Part shown: positions 42,105 through 50,655 of the stretch, piece after piece
Position numbering within the stretch: the first letter of the stretch is position 1
Layout of the letters: the number at the start of each line of letters is the position of its first letter
From: Roseateles depolymerans
GTDB lineage: Bacteria; Pseudomonadota; Gammaproteobacteria; Burkholderiales; Burkholderiaceae_C
NCBI GenBank assembly: GCA_003241055.1
Contig: QFOD01000001.1
Span: 124,001 to 188,000, forward strand
Reading direction: 5' to 3'
Length of the DNA stretch: 64,000 bases
Position numbers and translations under genes: made by a program
The notes under the pieces: model-generated
Told to the model about the DNA's origin: nothing
Seen by the model: only the letters and a program-made list of their open reading frames with translations
Databases searched by the model: none

Positions 42105-43052
42105 TGCGCCGGGTGCCGCCCGCACCGTGCCCGCGAACGTGCCCACCGGCTGCACATAGTGGCTGGAGGCGATGCCCAGCTCGCGGTCCTCGGCGCGCGC
42201 GCCCTCGGGCGTGAAGACCAGGTCCAGCAGCCCGTCGTCGGTGCTGACGCGCCAGGGCTCCAGCGGTCGCGCGGCATCGAATTCGAAGCGCGCCGCACCC
42301 AGTCCGACGGGCCGGCCGTCCAGCCACAGCACGTTCTCCTGCGTGCCGAAGTAGCCGTCCTGCAGATTGAAGCCCACGCCGGGGCCGTGGGCGCTGGCCC
42401 AGCGCCAGGCAGTGTCGCGGGCCAGCAGGCCGTTGGACGCATCGACGGCCGCCCAGGCGTCATCGAGCGCAAAGCGCTGGCCGGCGGCCTCGGCCCAGCC
42501 GAAGACGGGCAGGGCGCTGGTCTTTTGCGTCGCGTGGGCGATGCCGCCGGCGATCGGGCCTATGGCCAGCAGCGGCGGCGCCATCGAGCCCAGGTCGAGC
42601 TCGGCCTGCAGCGTGAGCGCGGGCGTGCGCACCGAGAGCCGCAGCCGGTCGTGCGCCGCGTCATGGCTCAGCGCGAGGCGCGCGCCGAGGCCGCTGAATC
42701 GCGCCGCCGCGCCCACCAGCGGCGCGTTGCCGACATGGGCCTGCAGCCCGGGCAGGCCGTCCTGGCGCCAGTCGGCCAGCAGGCGGCGCTGGCGGCGGTC
42801 GAACAGGTAGGCGAAGGCCGTGCCCGTCCAGCCCACGTCCACGATGGCCACACCGATGAAGACCGCGTCATTGCCCAGGCCCACGTAATGCCAGCGCTTG
42901 TGGTGCAGCCTACGCCACAGCCAGGAGCGCCGCAGGGACGGGGTCAGGCCTTGCCAGTCCAGTGCAGCGATGCGGCCGGCGTAGCGGCCGTGGGCCGGTA
43001 CGCCGTCCTGCAGGAGGGCGGCGGGCGCGGGGGGCAGGGAGGTGGAGAGCAT
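42045..43052 (-). CDS. DUF2804 domain-containing protein
   Basis: A 335-residue soluble protein. Recognisable features are the early RRLHHKRWHYVGLGNDAVFIGVAIVDVGW and later HYVQPVGTFAGTV segments typical of DUF2804. The family resembles hydroxylated-lipid or carotenoid-processing proteins of the lipocalin-like AttH type but has no proven function. It starts at 43052, 11 bases after the AraC gene on the same strand, which suggests a regulator-target pair. 60 bases of its end overlap the convergent PepSY gene. Confidence 0.85.
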   Translation of the reverse strand: MLSTSLPPAPAALLQDGVPAHGRYAGRIAALDWQGLTPSLRRSWLWRRLHHKRWHYVGLGNDAVFIGVAIVDVGWTGTAFAYLFDRRQRRLLADWRQDGLPGLQAHVGNAPLVGAAARFSGLGARLALSHDAAHDRLRLSVRTPALTLQAELDLGSMAPPLLAIGPIAGGIAHATQKTSALPVFGWAEAAGQRFALDDAWAAVDASNGLLARDTAWRWASAHGPGVGFNLQDGYFGTQENVLWLDGRPVGLGAARFEFDAARPLEPWRVSTDDGLLDLVFTPEGARAEDRELGIASSHYVQPVGTFAGTVRAAPGASTRQVSGLLGVTEDHRSRW

Positions 43053-43063
43053 GGGCGGCGGTG

Positions 43064-44056
43064 TCAGGGGCGAAGACCTTGCTGGCGGCGCCACTGATGC
43101 GGCGCCTGGCCGGTCCATTGGCGGAAGGCGCGGGTGAATGCGCTCTGCTCCGAGTAGCCGAGCAGCAGCGCCACCTCGGCCAGTTCCAGGCCGGGGTGGG
43201 CCAGGTAGTCCTGGGCCAGTTGCAGCCGTGTCTGCGAGAGCAGGGTCTGGAAGCTGTGGCCCTGCTCGGCCAGGCGGCGCTGCAGGCTGCGCGGGCTCAT
43301 CTGCAGGCTCAGCGCCAGATCGGCCAGCTGGGTGCGGCCGCCGCGTATCAGGCCCACCAGCGCCTGGCGCCACAGCTGCACCGGCTCGCTGACGCTGGCC
43401 ACCTGCTGCAGCCGCTGTTCGGCCTGCGCATCGAGCAGCGCGAGCAGGGCGGCGTCCGCGCCCAGCAGCGGCCGGGCCAGGTCGGCGGCGGCCAGCTCCA
43501 CGCGCGTGCTGGTCTGGTCGAAGCGCACCGGCGCGTCGAAGAAGGCCTGGTGCGCGCGCAGGTCGGTGGGCGGCGGATTGACGAAGTCCACCGCCAGCGG
43601 CCGGATGGGCTGGCCGGTGAACGCGCGTGCCAGCTGCACCAGCGAGGCGATGGCCGTCTCGTCCACCAGCGCGCCGGGCCGGCCGCGCTCCACGCCCCAT
43701 TCGATGCTCAGCCCGTGGGCGGTGGGAGTGAGACGCGGGGGGTTCACGTCGTAGATCGCGCGGTGGTGGCGCTCCAGGCGCTGCAGCGCCTCGGCCAGCG
43801 TGCGGCAGGCCAGTGCCGCGAAGCCAACCACGCCGAAGTGGCGCGGCGCGATGCCCTGCGCCAGCCGCAGCGGGAAGCTGTCGCGCGGGCCGGAGTCCAG
43901 CTCGCGGGCGCGCTCCAGCAGTGCCTGCCAGCGGCGCAGCGCGACGAAGTCCTCGCTGGGCAGGGGTGGGGGGCCGAGCGCGTCGGCCCGCCCCTGAGCG
44001 GCCAGATGCTCGAACAGCAGCTGGACATAGCTCGCGGCGATGCGGGTCTCGTGCAT
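43064..44056 (-). CDS. AraC family transcriptional regulator
   Basis: A 330-residue regulator of the group with an N-terminal arabinose-binding-like domain (pfam12625 type) and a C-terminal AraC double helix-turn-helix. The latter is clear in ADLALSLQMSPRSLQRRLAEQGHSFQTLL and LAEVALLLGYSEQSAFTRAFRQWTGQAPHQWR. I chose the start at 44056 (MHETRI), which gives the family length. It is codirectional with DUF2804 and divergent from the fatty acid hydroxylase. Confidence 0.9.
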   Translation of the reverse strand: MHETRIAASYVQLLFEHLAAQGRADALGPPPLPSEDFVALRRWQALLERARELDSGPRDSFPLRLAQGIAPRHFGVVGFAALACRTLAEALQRLERHHRAIYDVNPPRLTPTAHGLSIEWGVERGRPGALVDETAIASLVQLARAFTGQPIRPLAVDFVNPPPTDLRAHQAFFDAPVRFDQTSTRVELAAADLARPLLGADAALLALLDAQAEQRLQQVASVSEPVQLWRQALVGLIRGGRTQLADLALSLQMSPRSLQRRLAEQGHSFQTLLSQTRLQLAQDYLAHPGLELAEVALLLGYSEQSAFTRAFRQWTGQAPHQWRRQQGLRP

Positions 44057-44223
44057 GGGGCGCGCATCATGCCGCAGCCCGGGCGGCGGGGCGCTGCGGG
44101 ATAACGCCAGCCTTGGCGCGAGTTGGCGCGATCCGTCAAAGCGCGCGGCGCGGGAGGTCAAGCCGGGGGAGCGATTTCGCGGCACCATGGCGGCATCCCC
44201 GCCCGTCGTCCCGCCCTGCTGCC

Positions 44224-45102
44224 ATGGATCTGCTGCTCGACCTCTACCACCGCCATGGCGACTGGCGCGATCTCACGCTGGTGATGCTGTCGCCGGTGTT
44301 TGCCGTGTTCATCGCGATGGAGGTCTGGCGCTTCCGGCGCACCCGCGTGTTCGAGCTGCGCGACACGCTGGACAGTCTGAACAGTGGCGGCAGTTATCTG
44401 GTGGTGGACCTGCTGACCCTGGTGCTGTTCGTGCTGCCGGCCATGGGCTGGGTCTACGAGCACCGCCTGTTCACGCTGGAGATCACGCCCTGGCGATTCA
44501 TCGGGCTGTTCCTGCTGGTGGAGTTTCTGTACTACGGCTTCCACCGCGCCAGCCACCGCATCCGCTGGTTCTGGTGTGCCCATGTCGTGCACCATGGCTC
44601 CGAGCACATGAACTTCAGCACCGCGCTGCGCCAGAGCTGGTTCTACCCGTTCGCCGGCAACTGGCTGTTCTACCTGCCGGCCGTGTTCATGGGCTTCGAG
44701 CCGCGCTGGGTGCTCTTCGCGCTGTCGCTGAACCTGGGCTACCAGTTCTTCGTGCACACGCAGTGGGTGGGCCGGCTGCCGGCCTGGTTCGAGGCCGTGT
44801 TCAACACGCCGTCCCACCACCGCGCCCACCACGGCCGCAACCCGCAGTACATCGACAAAAACTTCGGCGGCATGCTGATCGTGTTCGACCGCCTGTTTGG
44901 CACTTTTCAGCCCGAGGACGCGCCGGTGGACTACGGGCTGGAACACCCGTTTCCCACGCACAACCTGTTCTGGCTGAACGCCCACGAGTGGCGGGCGATG
45001 TGGCGCGACATGCGCCGCGAGCCCAGCCTGTGGCTGGCGCTGCAGCACCTGTGGCGGCCGCCGGAGTGGCGGCGCCATGGCGAGGCCGCGCCGGGTCAGT
45101 GA
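44224..45102 (+). CDS. sterol desaturase / fatty acid hydroxylase family protein
   Basis: A 292-residue membrane di-iron enzyme. The metal-binding histidines appear as HRASHR, HVVHHGSEH and HHRAHHG, plus HNLFW near the end, matching the HX3H, HX2HH and HX2HH boxes. Several membrane helices lie before and between them. It hydroxylates or desaturates a lipid, substrate unknown. Its 3' end overlaps the convergent S9 peptidase by seven bases. It is divergent from the AraC regulator. Confidence 0.9.
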   Translation: MDLLLDLYHRHGDWRDLTLVMLSPVFAVFIAMEVWRFRRTRVFELRDTLDSLNSGGSYLVVDLLTLVLFVLPAMGWVYEHRLFTLEITPWRFIGLFLLVEFLYYGFHRASHRIRWFWCAHVVHHGSEHMNFSTALRQSWFYPFAGNWLFYLPAVFMGFEPRWVLFALSLNLGYQFFVHTQWVGRLPAWFEAVFNTPSHHRAHHGRNPQYIDKNFGGMLIVFDRLFGTFQPEDAPVDYGLEHPFPTHNLFWLNAHEWRAMWRDMRREPSLWLALQHLWRPPEWRRHGEAAPGQ

Positions 45103-47144
45103 GCGTCGACCCCCGGGCCGAGGTGCTGATCGAGGAAGGTGGCCATGCGCCTGGCGAAGTCGACACGGTTGGCGAGGATGCCGAAGCCGTGGCCCTCGCC
45201 CGGGTAGGTCACCCATTCCGGCGGGTTGCCGGCCTCGATCAGCGCCCGGCGCAGCCGCTCGCCATGGGCCAGCGGCACGCGCTTGTCGTCCTCGCCGAAG
45301 GCCAGCAGCAGCGGCGCCTTCAGTCGTGCGGCCTGCAGCACGGGCGAGTTGGCCGCGATCATCGCGGCGTCCTTCTCGGCGTCGCCCACGCGCTCGGGCA
45401 GCGTGTAGCGGCGCGCATCGGCCGAGATGTCGTCACCCACCCAGAACGAGCCGCTCAGGTAGAGGTTGAGATCGGCCAACGCAAATGACGCCACACCGCA
45501 GCGGTATAGGCCGGGGTCCTTGATCAGGCCCATCAGCGTGCTGTAGCCGCCGTAGCTGGAGCCGACGATGCAGGCCTTGTCGCTGGCCAGGCCTTGGGCC
45601 TGGGCCCATTTCAGCGCGTCGGTGACATCGTCCTGCATGGCCTGGCCGAACTGCCGGAAGCCGGCCCGCAGGTGGGCCAGGCCGTAGCCGGTGCTGCCGC
45701 GCATCTCCGGTGCGATCACCACGTAGCCGCGCGAGGCCAGGAACTGCTCGTCCGCCCGCCAGCGCCAGTAGGTGCCGCGCACCCAGGGGCCGCCATGCAC
45801 CAGCACGACGGCGGGGCGCGGGCCCTTGGCATCGTCGGGGCGGGTCACCCACACCGGCAGGTCGCGGCCATCCCGGGCCTTGATGCGGTGCAGTGCGAGC
45901 GTGGCCATGTCGGCCGGCTTCAGGTCGCTGCGTACCGCGCTCAGTCGGCGCCAGCGGGTGTCGGCACCGGCCGGCCGGGCCTGGTAGAGCAGCAGCTGGC
46001 CGGGGTCATGGTCGTTGTAGGACCGCACCAGCGCCACCACGTCGTCCGCGCCGCAGCGGCGGCATTCGATGCTGTTGACGCGGCCGGGCAGCAGCGCGTC
46101 GGCCTCGGCCTGAAGCGCCTTCAGGCGCTCGTCGAACCAGATCGTGGTTTCGGCGTCCACGTTCACCCGCACGCCCAGCGCGCGCACGCCGTCGGCGAGC
46201 AGCAGGCGGCCGTTGAAGTCGAAGCCCGGCGTGCTGACGACCGGCTGAGGCTCCGGCGCGCGCTTGTCTGCGTCGTAGCGGGTCAGCACCGTGTAGCCCG
46301 CCGGGCCGTGGCGGCGCGTCACGTACAAGGTGCCGGCATCGTCCACGCCGAACATGCCCAGCGGGTTGTGATCGAGCGGGCTGTCGTAGATCAGCGTCCA
46401 GTCGTCGCTGCCGGGGCGCCGCCAGTAGGCCCGCTGACGGCCGTCCCGGCTGGCCAGCGCCACGCGCGGCTCGCCCTGGCTGTCGGTGAGCCAGCCGCGG
46501 GCGGCCTCGGGCAGGTTCAGCCGCAGCGAGCGCGTGCGTCCGGTACGGATGTTGAGCCAGACCGGCCACTCGGTGAACTCGCCGCGGGTGTTGAACTCGC
46601 CCAGCAGCACCTCGTCGTTAGGCGCGCCGGCGCGCGGAACCGGAATGCGCAGCAGCCGGTGGTTCCAGTCCAGCAGGCGCTTGTCGGCGCTGCCGTCGGT
46701 GATGAAGGGGCGGTTCTGGCGGCGCACCAGCATCCTGATGTCGCCGTTGCGGGCCTCCATCGCGAACAGGCCCGGCGCCCCGTTGGGCCGGCCGCTGCCT
46801 TCGGAGTAGTCGTTCACGCCGAACACCAGCCGCTCGTCGTTGACCCAGGCGACGCCGGTGATGTCGCCGTCGGTGAAGCGCTTGACCGTCAGCGGCTTGC
46901 TGAAATCGTGCAGGTCGAACACCGCGATGCCCGTGCGTTCCAGCCCCTTGGCCGTCGTGACGGCCAGCAGGCCGCCGGAGGGCGACAGCGTGGCCTCGCG
47001 GATGTCGGCCTCGGCGTAGAAGAAAGCCGCGTCGGGCGGCGTGGCGGCCGAGTGGGCGGTGGCTTGCAGGCCCAGCGTCAGCGCCAGGCCCAGCGTGGCA
47101 GCCAGGCAACTCAGCGTACGCCGGCCGGTGGCAGGTGCGTTCAT
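45096..47144 (-). CDS. S9 family prolyl oligopeptidase-like peptidase (exported)
   Basis: A 682-residue serine peptidase. A signal peptide (ending AHSA near residue 32) precedes a beta-propeller of about 360 residues. The C-terminal alpha/beta hydrolase domain has the Ser in GSSYGGYSTLMG, Asp in AFGEDDKRVP and His in YPGEGHGFG. ATG at 47144 is preceded by GGGAGA. It resembles acylaminoacyl/dipeptidyl peptidases that recycle oligopeptides in the periplasm. Confidence 0.93.
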   Translation of the reverse strand: MNAPATGRRTLSCLAATLGLALTLGLQATAHSAATPPDAAFFYAEADIREATLSPSGGLLAVTTAKGLERTGIAVFDLHDFSKPLTVKRFTDGDITGVAWVNDERLVFGVNDYSEGSGRPNGAPGLFAMEARNGDIRMLVRRQNRPFITDGSADKRLLDWNHRLLRIPVPRAGAPNDEVLLGEFNTRGEFTEWPVWLNIRTGRTRSLRLNLPEAARGWLTDSQGEPRVALASRDGRQRAYWRRPGSDDWTLIYDSPLDHNPLGMFGVDDAGTLYVTRRHGPAGYTVLTRYDADKRAPEPQPVVSTPGFDFNGRLLLADGVRALGVRVNVDAETTIWFDERLKALQAEADALLPGRVNSIECRRCGADDVVALVRSYNDHDPGQLLLYQARPAGADTRWRRLSAVRSDLKPADMATLALHRIKARDGRDLPVWVTRPDDAKGPRPAVVLVHGGPWVRGTYWRWRADEQFLASRGYVVIAPEMRGSTGYGLAHLRAGFRQFGQAMQDDVTDALKWAQAQGLASDKACIVGSSYGGYSTLMGLIKDPGLYRCGVASFALADLNLYLSGSFWVGDDISADARRYTLPERVGDAEKDAAMIAANSPVLQAARLKAPLLLAFGEDDKRVPLAHGERLRRALIEAGNPPEWVTYPGEGHGFGILANRVDFARRMATFLDQHLGPGVDAH

Positions 47145-47352
47145 ATGTTGTCTCCCTTGCAAGCCGCAAGCATAGAGACCTGACCCTGAATCCGCGAGTC
47201 CATGTCCGGTTCGTCTGGCCGGCCGCCTTGCCAGCCCGCATCCTTCCGGGCCGCAGTCGTCCTCGGCGCATCGCCTTGGATCGGTTATTCCTTTGCTCGG
47301 ACTGGCAGAGGAGGCCCAGCGCCGGGCAGGTGCACGCCGCCACGCGTGCAAC

Positions 47353-47380
47353 AAAAAAGCCCTCGCTTGCGCGAGGGCCT
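47353..47380 (-). terminator. intrinsic terminator after M36 peptidase
   Basis: GCCCTCGC / GCGAGGGC (47359-47366 and 47371-47378) with a TTGC loop; on the minus strand it is followed by six T residues (47353-47358). It is 52 bases after the M36 stop. Confidence 0.85.
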
Positions 47381-47432
47381 GGTGGCGATCAACTTCAGGC
47401 GGTGGGCCGGGTGCAACCAGGCCCTAGGGCCG

Positions 47433-49631
47433 TCACTGGCACTCGGCCGGCAGCGCGAACGACTGGACGATGGTCGGCACCGCCGTGTCGCTGGTGGTGC
47501 GGGTGCCGCTGGCGCCCACGCCGACACCGTATTTCGCAAAGGCGCTCCAGACCATGCACTTCTCGGCCTGTGTGCCGCCAGTGTTCAGCGACGTCAGCAT
47601 GCCGTCGCGCATCGTTTCCACGGCCGGGCGGGCCGCGGTGTAGTGCATGCCGTCCACCCAGATGTCGAACAGGCGGCTGCGGCCCGCGTCGCCGAACAGC
47701 TGGATCATGCGCCAGACGATGGCGGCATAGATCTCGCCATCGTTGTGCACCTCAGGCGTGCCGACGTGGCCCCAGTTGGTGTAGGTGTACGGATAGTTGG
47801 TGTACGGGAAGCGACGGATGCCGGAGGGGTTGGCGTTCACGTAGGTGCCCATCACGTCGCTGCCGTTGACGAGCATGGCGCAACCATCGCTGGCACCTTC
47901 GCCGATGGCCCCGGCCATCGAGCCGCTCATCGTGCCGATCATGCGCCAGGTGAGGCCGTGGCAGTACTCGTGAAAGACGATGCCGGAATCGAGGTCACCG
48001 TCCAGCGGGCCGGTGCCGCTGAGCTTGCCCGAAGGTGCCCCCATCGCCAGGATCGCCGCGCCGTCCTCCGGCGAGACCATCACGGACGGAATGACGGGGT
48101 CGGGCGTGCTGCCGTCGCTGCCCATCGAGATGTAGCCGGTGGCGTTGTTGACCACGATCACGCCGGTGGCCCCGGCCGCCTGGGCGGCACGTACCTTGAC
48201 GATGAAGCTGCAGCTGCCGCGCTGGACCAGGGCGATTTTGCCCGCCACGCTGGTGCCGACCGTGGTGCAGGCGTCGTACGGCGAGGCCTGCGCGATCGCG
48301 CCTTGCAGCGTGGCCGTGGGCGACAGTGCCGGGCCGAAGCCGGCCGTGCCGGCCTGGAAGCTGACAGGCGTGGGCGCGGTGATGTCCACCTTGCCGCCGC
48401 CGCTCCACAGGTACATCTGCATGCGCGGGGTCGCGCCGTCGGTGTTGGTGCTGGCGAAGTTGGCGTTGTTGGTGCCGCCGCCGTCCTGCGCCTCGGCGCG
48501 GACATGGTCGTTGCCCACGCCGCCCGTGCCGGTGGGGTTCTTCTTCTGGAAGTTCTTGGCCGTCTCGGTGAAGCCGTGGCTGTAGAGGATGTCGTGGATG
48601 GTGTTGTTCAGGTAGAACAGATTGGTCAGCGCCACCTTCTTGTTGTTGGCGGAGCTCGGCGTCTCGGCTGCGTTCCAGGGCAGCGTCAGGCTCATCGTGT
48701 CGCCCAGCGAAGCGCCGTCGGGCGCGTTGTTGTTGTCCACGTCGAGGTAGGCGCTGACGGCGTTGCCGTCCACCACCCACTGGCGGCTGGAGTTGCGCAC
48801 CTGGTTCAGGTTGATGCTGGACAGCCAGCTGTTCGGGCGGCTGACCAGGGCCTGTGGCGTCTTCTGCGGGTCGACCGCATAGACGTTGTAGTTGTGGCTG
48901 GCCGTCTGGCGCTGGGTATAGAGCACGCTGCCCGCGCTGCCGACGAGGGTGTGGTCGAGCAGGTTTTCCTTCTCGCTCCAGGTTTCCACCAGCCAGCCCT
49001 TGGCCAGCGTGCCATCGCTCATGGGAACGACCACTGCCTGGGCACTGGGCGACTGATAGAAGAAGCTGCCGCCGTCGAAGGTGGCGGCCGTGGCGGTGGC
49101 CGTCAGCGGCGTGAAGCTGGCGCTGACCTTGGGATGCACGCGGGCCATGGTGGCCTTCAGCGCGACGGCGGCATCGGCACGCGCTGCCGTGACGGCGCTG
49201 CTGGGCACATTGGCCAGGGCGTCGATCACATGGATCAGGTTGCCGGCGCGGTCGAAGGCCGCCCGCACGTAGGAGCCGTACACGGGCAGGCCGTCGACCA
49301 CCTGCACGTAACGCACGTGGGTGACGGCGCCATTGCCCATGTCCTTGCCGACGTGGACGTCACCATCCTGCTGCAGGGTGGCCAGGGTCGCGGCGCTACG
49401 GCCGTACTGGCTGAGCACGGCGTTGAGGGTGGCGGTCTTGCCGCCCTTGGCCGCCGCGGCCAGGATCTGCCCGTTGCCACCGCCGTAGGTGGCCGAGGCG
49501 GGCTCGGCGTAGCTGGCAACGGCGCTGCTGATGATGCCGGCCTTGCTCGCTGCGGCAAACGCGGCGGGGCCGCAGGCCAGCGCTGCGGCCAGGACGGTCA
49601 GGCGCAATGTGGACACTTGATCGAATCGCAT
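47433..49631 (-). CDS. M36 family metallopeptidase (fungalysin-type)
   Basis: A 732-residue secreted zinc peptidase. Signal peptide ends near residue 27. A prodomain of the PepSY/FTP type covers roughly 30-200. The catalytic domain contains VFHEYCHGLTWRM (HExxH form HEYCH) and the distal Glu in GAIGEGASDG. A PA domain is inserted before the zinc site (IALVQRGSCSFIVKVRAAQAAGATGVIVVNN). Ends with the expected VWSAFAKYGVG. It is 35 bases downstream of the PEP-CTERM gene, so probably co-transcribed. Confidence 0.93.
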   Translation of the reverse strand: MRFDQVSTLRLTVLAAALACGPAAFAAASKAGIISSAVASYAEPASATYGGGNGQILAAAAKGGKTATLNAVLSQYGRSAATLATLQQDGDVHVGKDMGNGAVTHVRYVQVVDGLPVYGSYVRAAFDRAGNLIHVIDALANVPSSAVTAARADAAVALKATMARVHPKVSASFTPLTATATAATFDGGSFFYQSPSAQAVVVPMSDGTLAKGWLVETWSEKENLLDHTLVGSAGSVLYTQRQTASHNYNVYAVDPQKTPQALVSRPNSWLSSINLNQVRNSSRQWVVDGNAVSAYLDVDNNNAPDGASLGDTMSLTLPWNAAETPSSANNKKVALTNLFYLNNTIHDILYSHGFTETAKNFQKKNPTGTGGVGNDHVRAEAQDGGGTNNANFASTNTDGATPRMQMYLWSGGGKVDITAPTPVSFQAGTAGFGPALSPTATLQGAIAQASPYDACTTVGTSVAGKIALVQRGSCSFIVKVRAAQAAGATGVIVVNNATGYISMGSDGSTPDPVIPSVMVSPEDGAAILAMGAPSGKLSGTGPLDGDLDSGIVFHEYCHGLTWRMIGTMSGSMAGAIGEGASDGCAMLVNGSDVMGTYVNANPSGIRRFPYTNYPYTYTNWGHVGTPEVHNDGEIYAAIVWRMIQLFGDAGRSRLFDIWVDGMHYTAARPAVETMRDGMLTSLNTGGTQAEKCMVWSAFAKYGVGVGASGTRTTSDTAVPTIVQSFALPAECQ

Positions 49632-49666
49632 GGGTGTTCTCTTTCCGGATCAGCGTGTGGTCGGGA

Positions 49667-50281
49667 TCAGGCGGAGCGGCGGCGGGCGGCCAGCAGCACG
49701 CCGAGCAGCCCCAGGGCCATCAAGCCATAGGTGGCAGGTTCGGGCACCGCGGTGACGCTCAGCGTCAGCGTGCCGCTGTTCCACGTGCCGTCCTGAGCGC
49801 CGGCAATGTCATCCCAGGTCTCGTAGAACTCCAGACGCAGCTTGCCGTCGCTGCCCACGGCAAAGGACAGATTGGCTGCGGTCAGGTCCACCAGACCCGA
49901 CGAGGCGTACGACGCGGTGCCCGCGGCGTTGGTCGCGCTCGGGGCCAGCGAGATGGCCGTGTCCTGGGTGGCGGCGCTGTCCGAGAACTGCACGGCGATG
50001 TCCGACAGCCAGCTGGGCGAGGTGGCCGTGAGGTTGACGTTCCAGCCCACCTGGTCGAGCGTCGAGCCCGCGCCGATGTCCAGCAGTGCAACCACGTTGG
50101 ACGCATCGCCCAAGGTGCCCCAGCTGGCAATGCCGCTCACATCGAAGGTGAGCAGCGTGGTCACGCCATCGGCAGCGGCACTGACGGTGATGGGGCTCAG
50201 ATTGATGACGGTTCCAGCCATGGCGGACGCCGGCAACAAAACGGCGGCAACAGCCGCCGACAAGGCAAACTTCTTCAGCAT
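49667..50281 (-). CDS. PEP-CTERM sorting domain-containing exported protein
   Basis: A 204-residue exported beta-rich protein with a signal peptide (residues 1-22) and a typical sorting end, VPEPATYGLMALGLLGVLLAARRRSA. The middle resembles cohesin-like or choice-of-anchor folds but no family is certain. GGAG precedes the start. It heads a pair with the M36 peptidase. Unlike the gene at 11813 it lacks a convincing sigma-54 promoter in its 374-base upstream gap. Confidence 0.88.
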   Translation of the reverse strand: MLKKFALSAAVAAVLLPASAMAGTVINLSPITVSAAADGVTTLLTFDVSGIASWGTLGDASNVVALLDIGAGSTLDQVGWNVNLTATSPSWLSDIAVQFSDSAATQDTAISLAPSATNAAGTASYASSGLVDLTAANLSFAVGSDGKLRLEFYETWDDIAGAQDGTWNSGTLTLSVTAVPEPATYGLMALGLLGVLLAARRRSA

Positions 50282-50655
50282 GGAATCTCCAGGGTATGGA
50301 TGAAAAACAAGAAGAACGGCGGCACTAGTTCACGGTGATCGCCCGTGTGGCTGCATTGGCGTCGATCTGGTTGTGGTAACTCTGTCATGCGCAACAAACA
50401 GCAACCATCTGTGGAAACCCGGTCTGATCATCGATTTGCCAACCCGGTAGGCCATCTGGTTGGGGGGGGTGAAGCCGGCGATGGGGAACAACCCGAGGTA
50501 CCGGACGTAACGACCTGACCCTCGGGACTCGTTGCCCCTGGCGGTGCAAACCCAACTTGGCCGCGGCCTGTGGATTTGCGGCCGGTCCTGCGGTGCGCAT
50601 GGGCGCTGGGGCAGAATCGCCCGGCCAGCCGGCGGTCCGGCTGATTTGGTTCCGA
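50282..50655. other. 374-base intergenic region between PEP-CTERM and nadB
   Basis: Divergent promoter region. I checked both strands for a sigma-54 spacing (GG-N10-GC) before the PEP-CTERM start and found none. It contains CCCGAGG and CCTCGGG arms near 50490-50530. No gene, RNA or repeat was recognised. Confidence 0.5.

Noticed and set aside
50282..50655. Sigma-54 promoter for the PEP-CTERM gene at 49667-50281
   Set aside because: No GG-N10-GC pair with TGG and TGC context on the minus strand in this interval.
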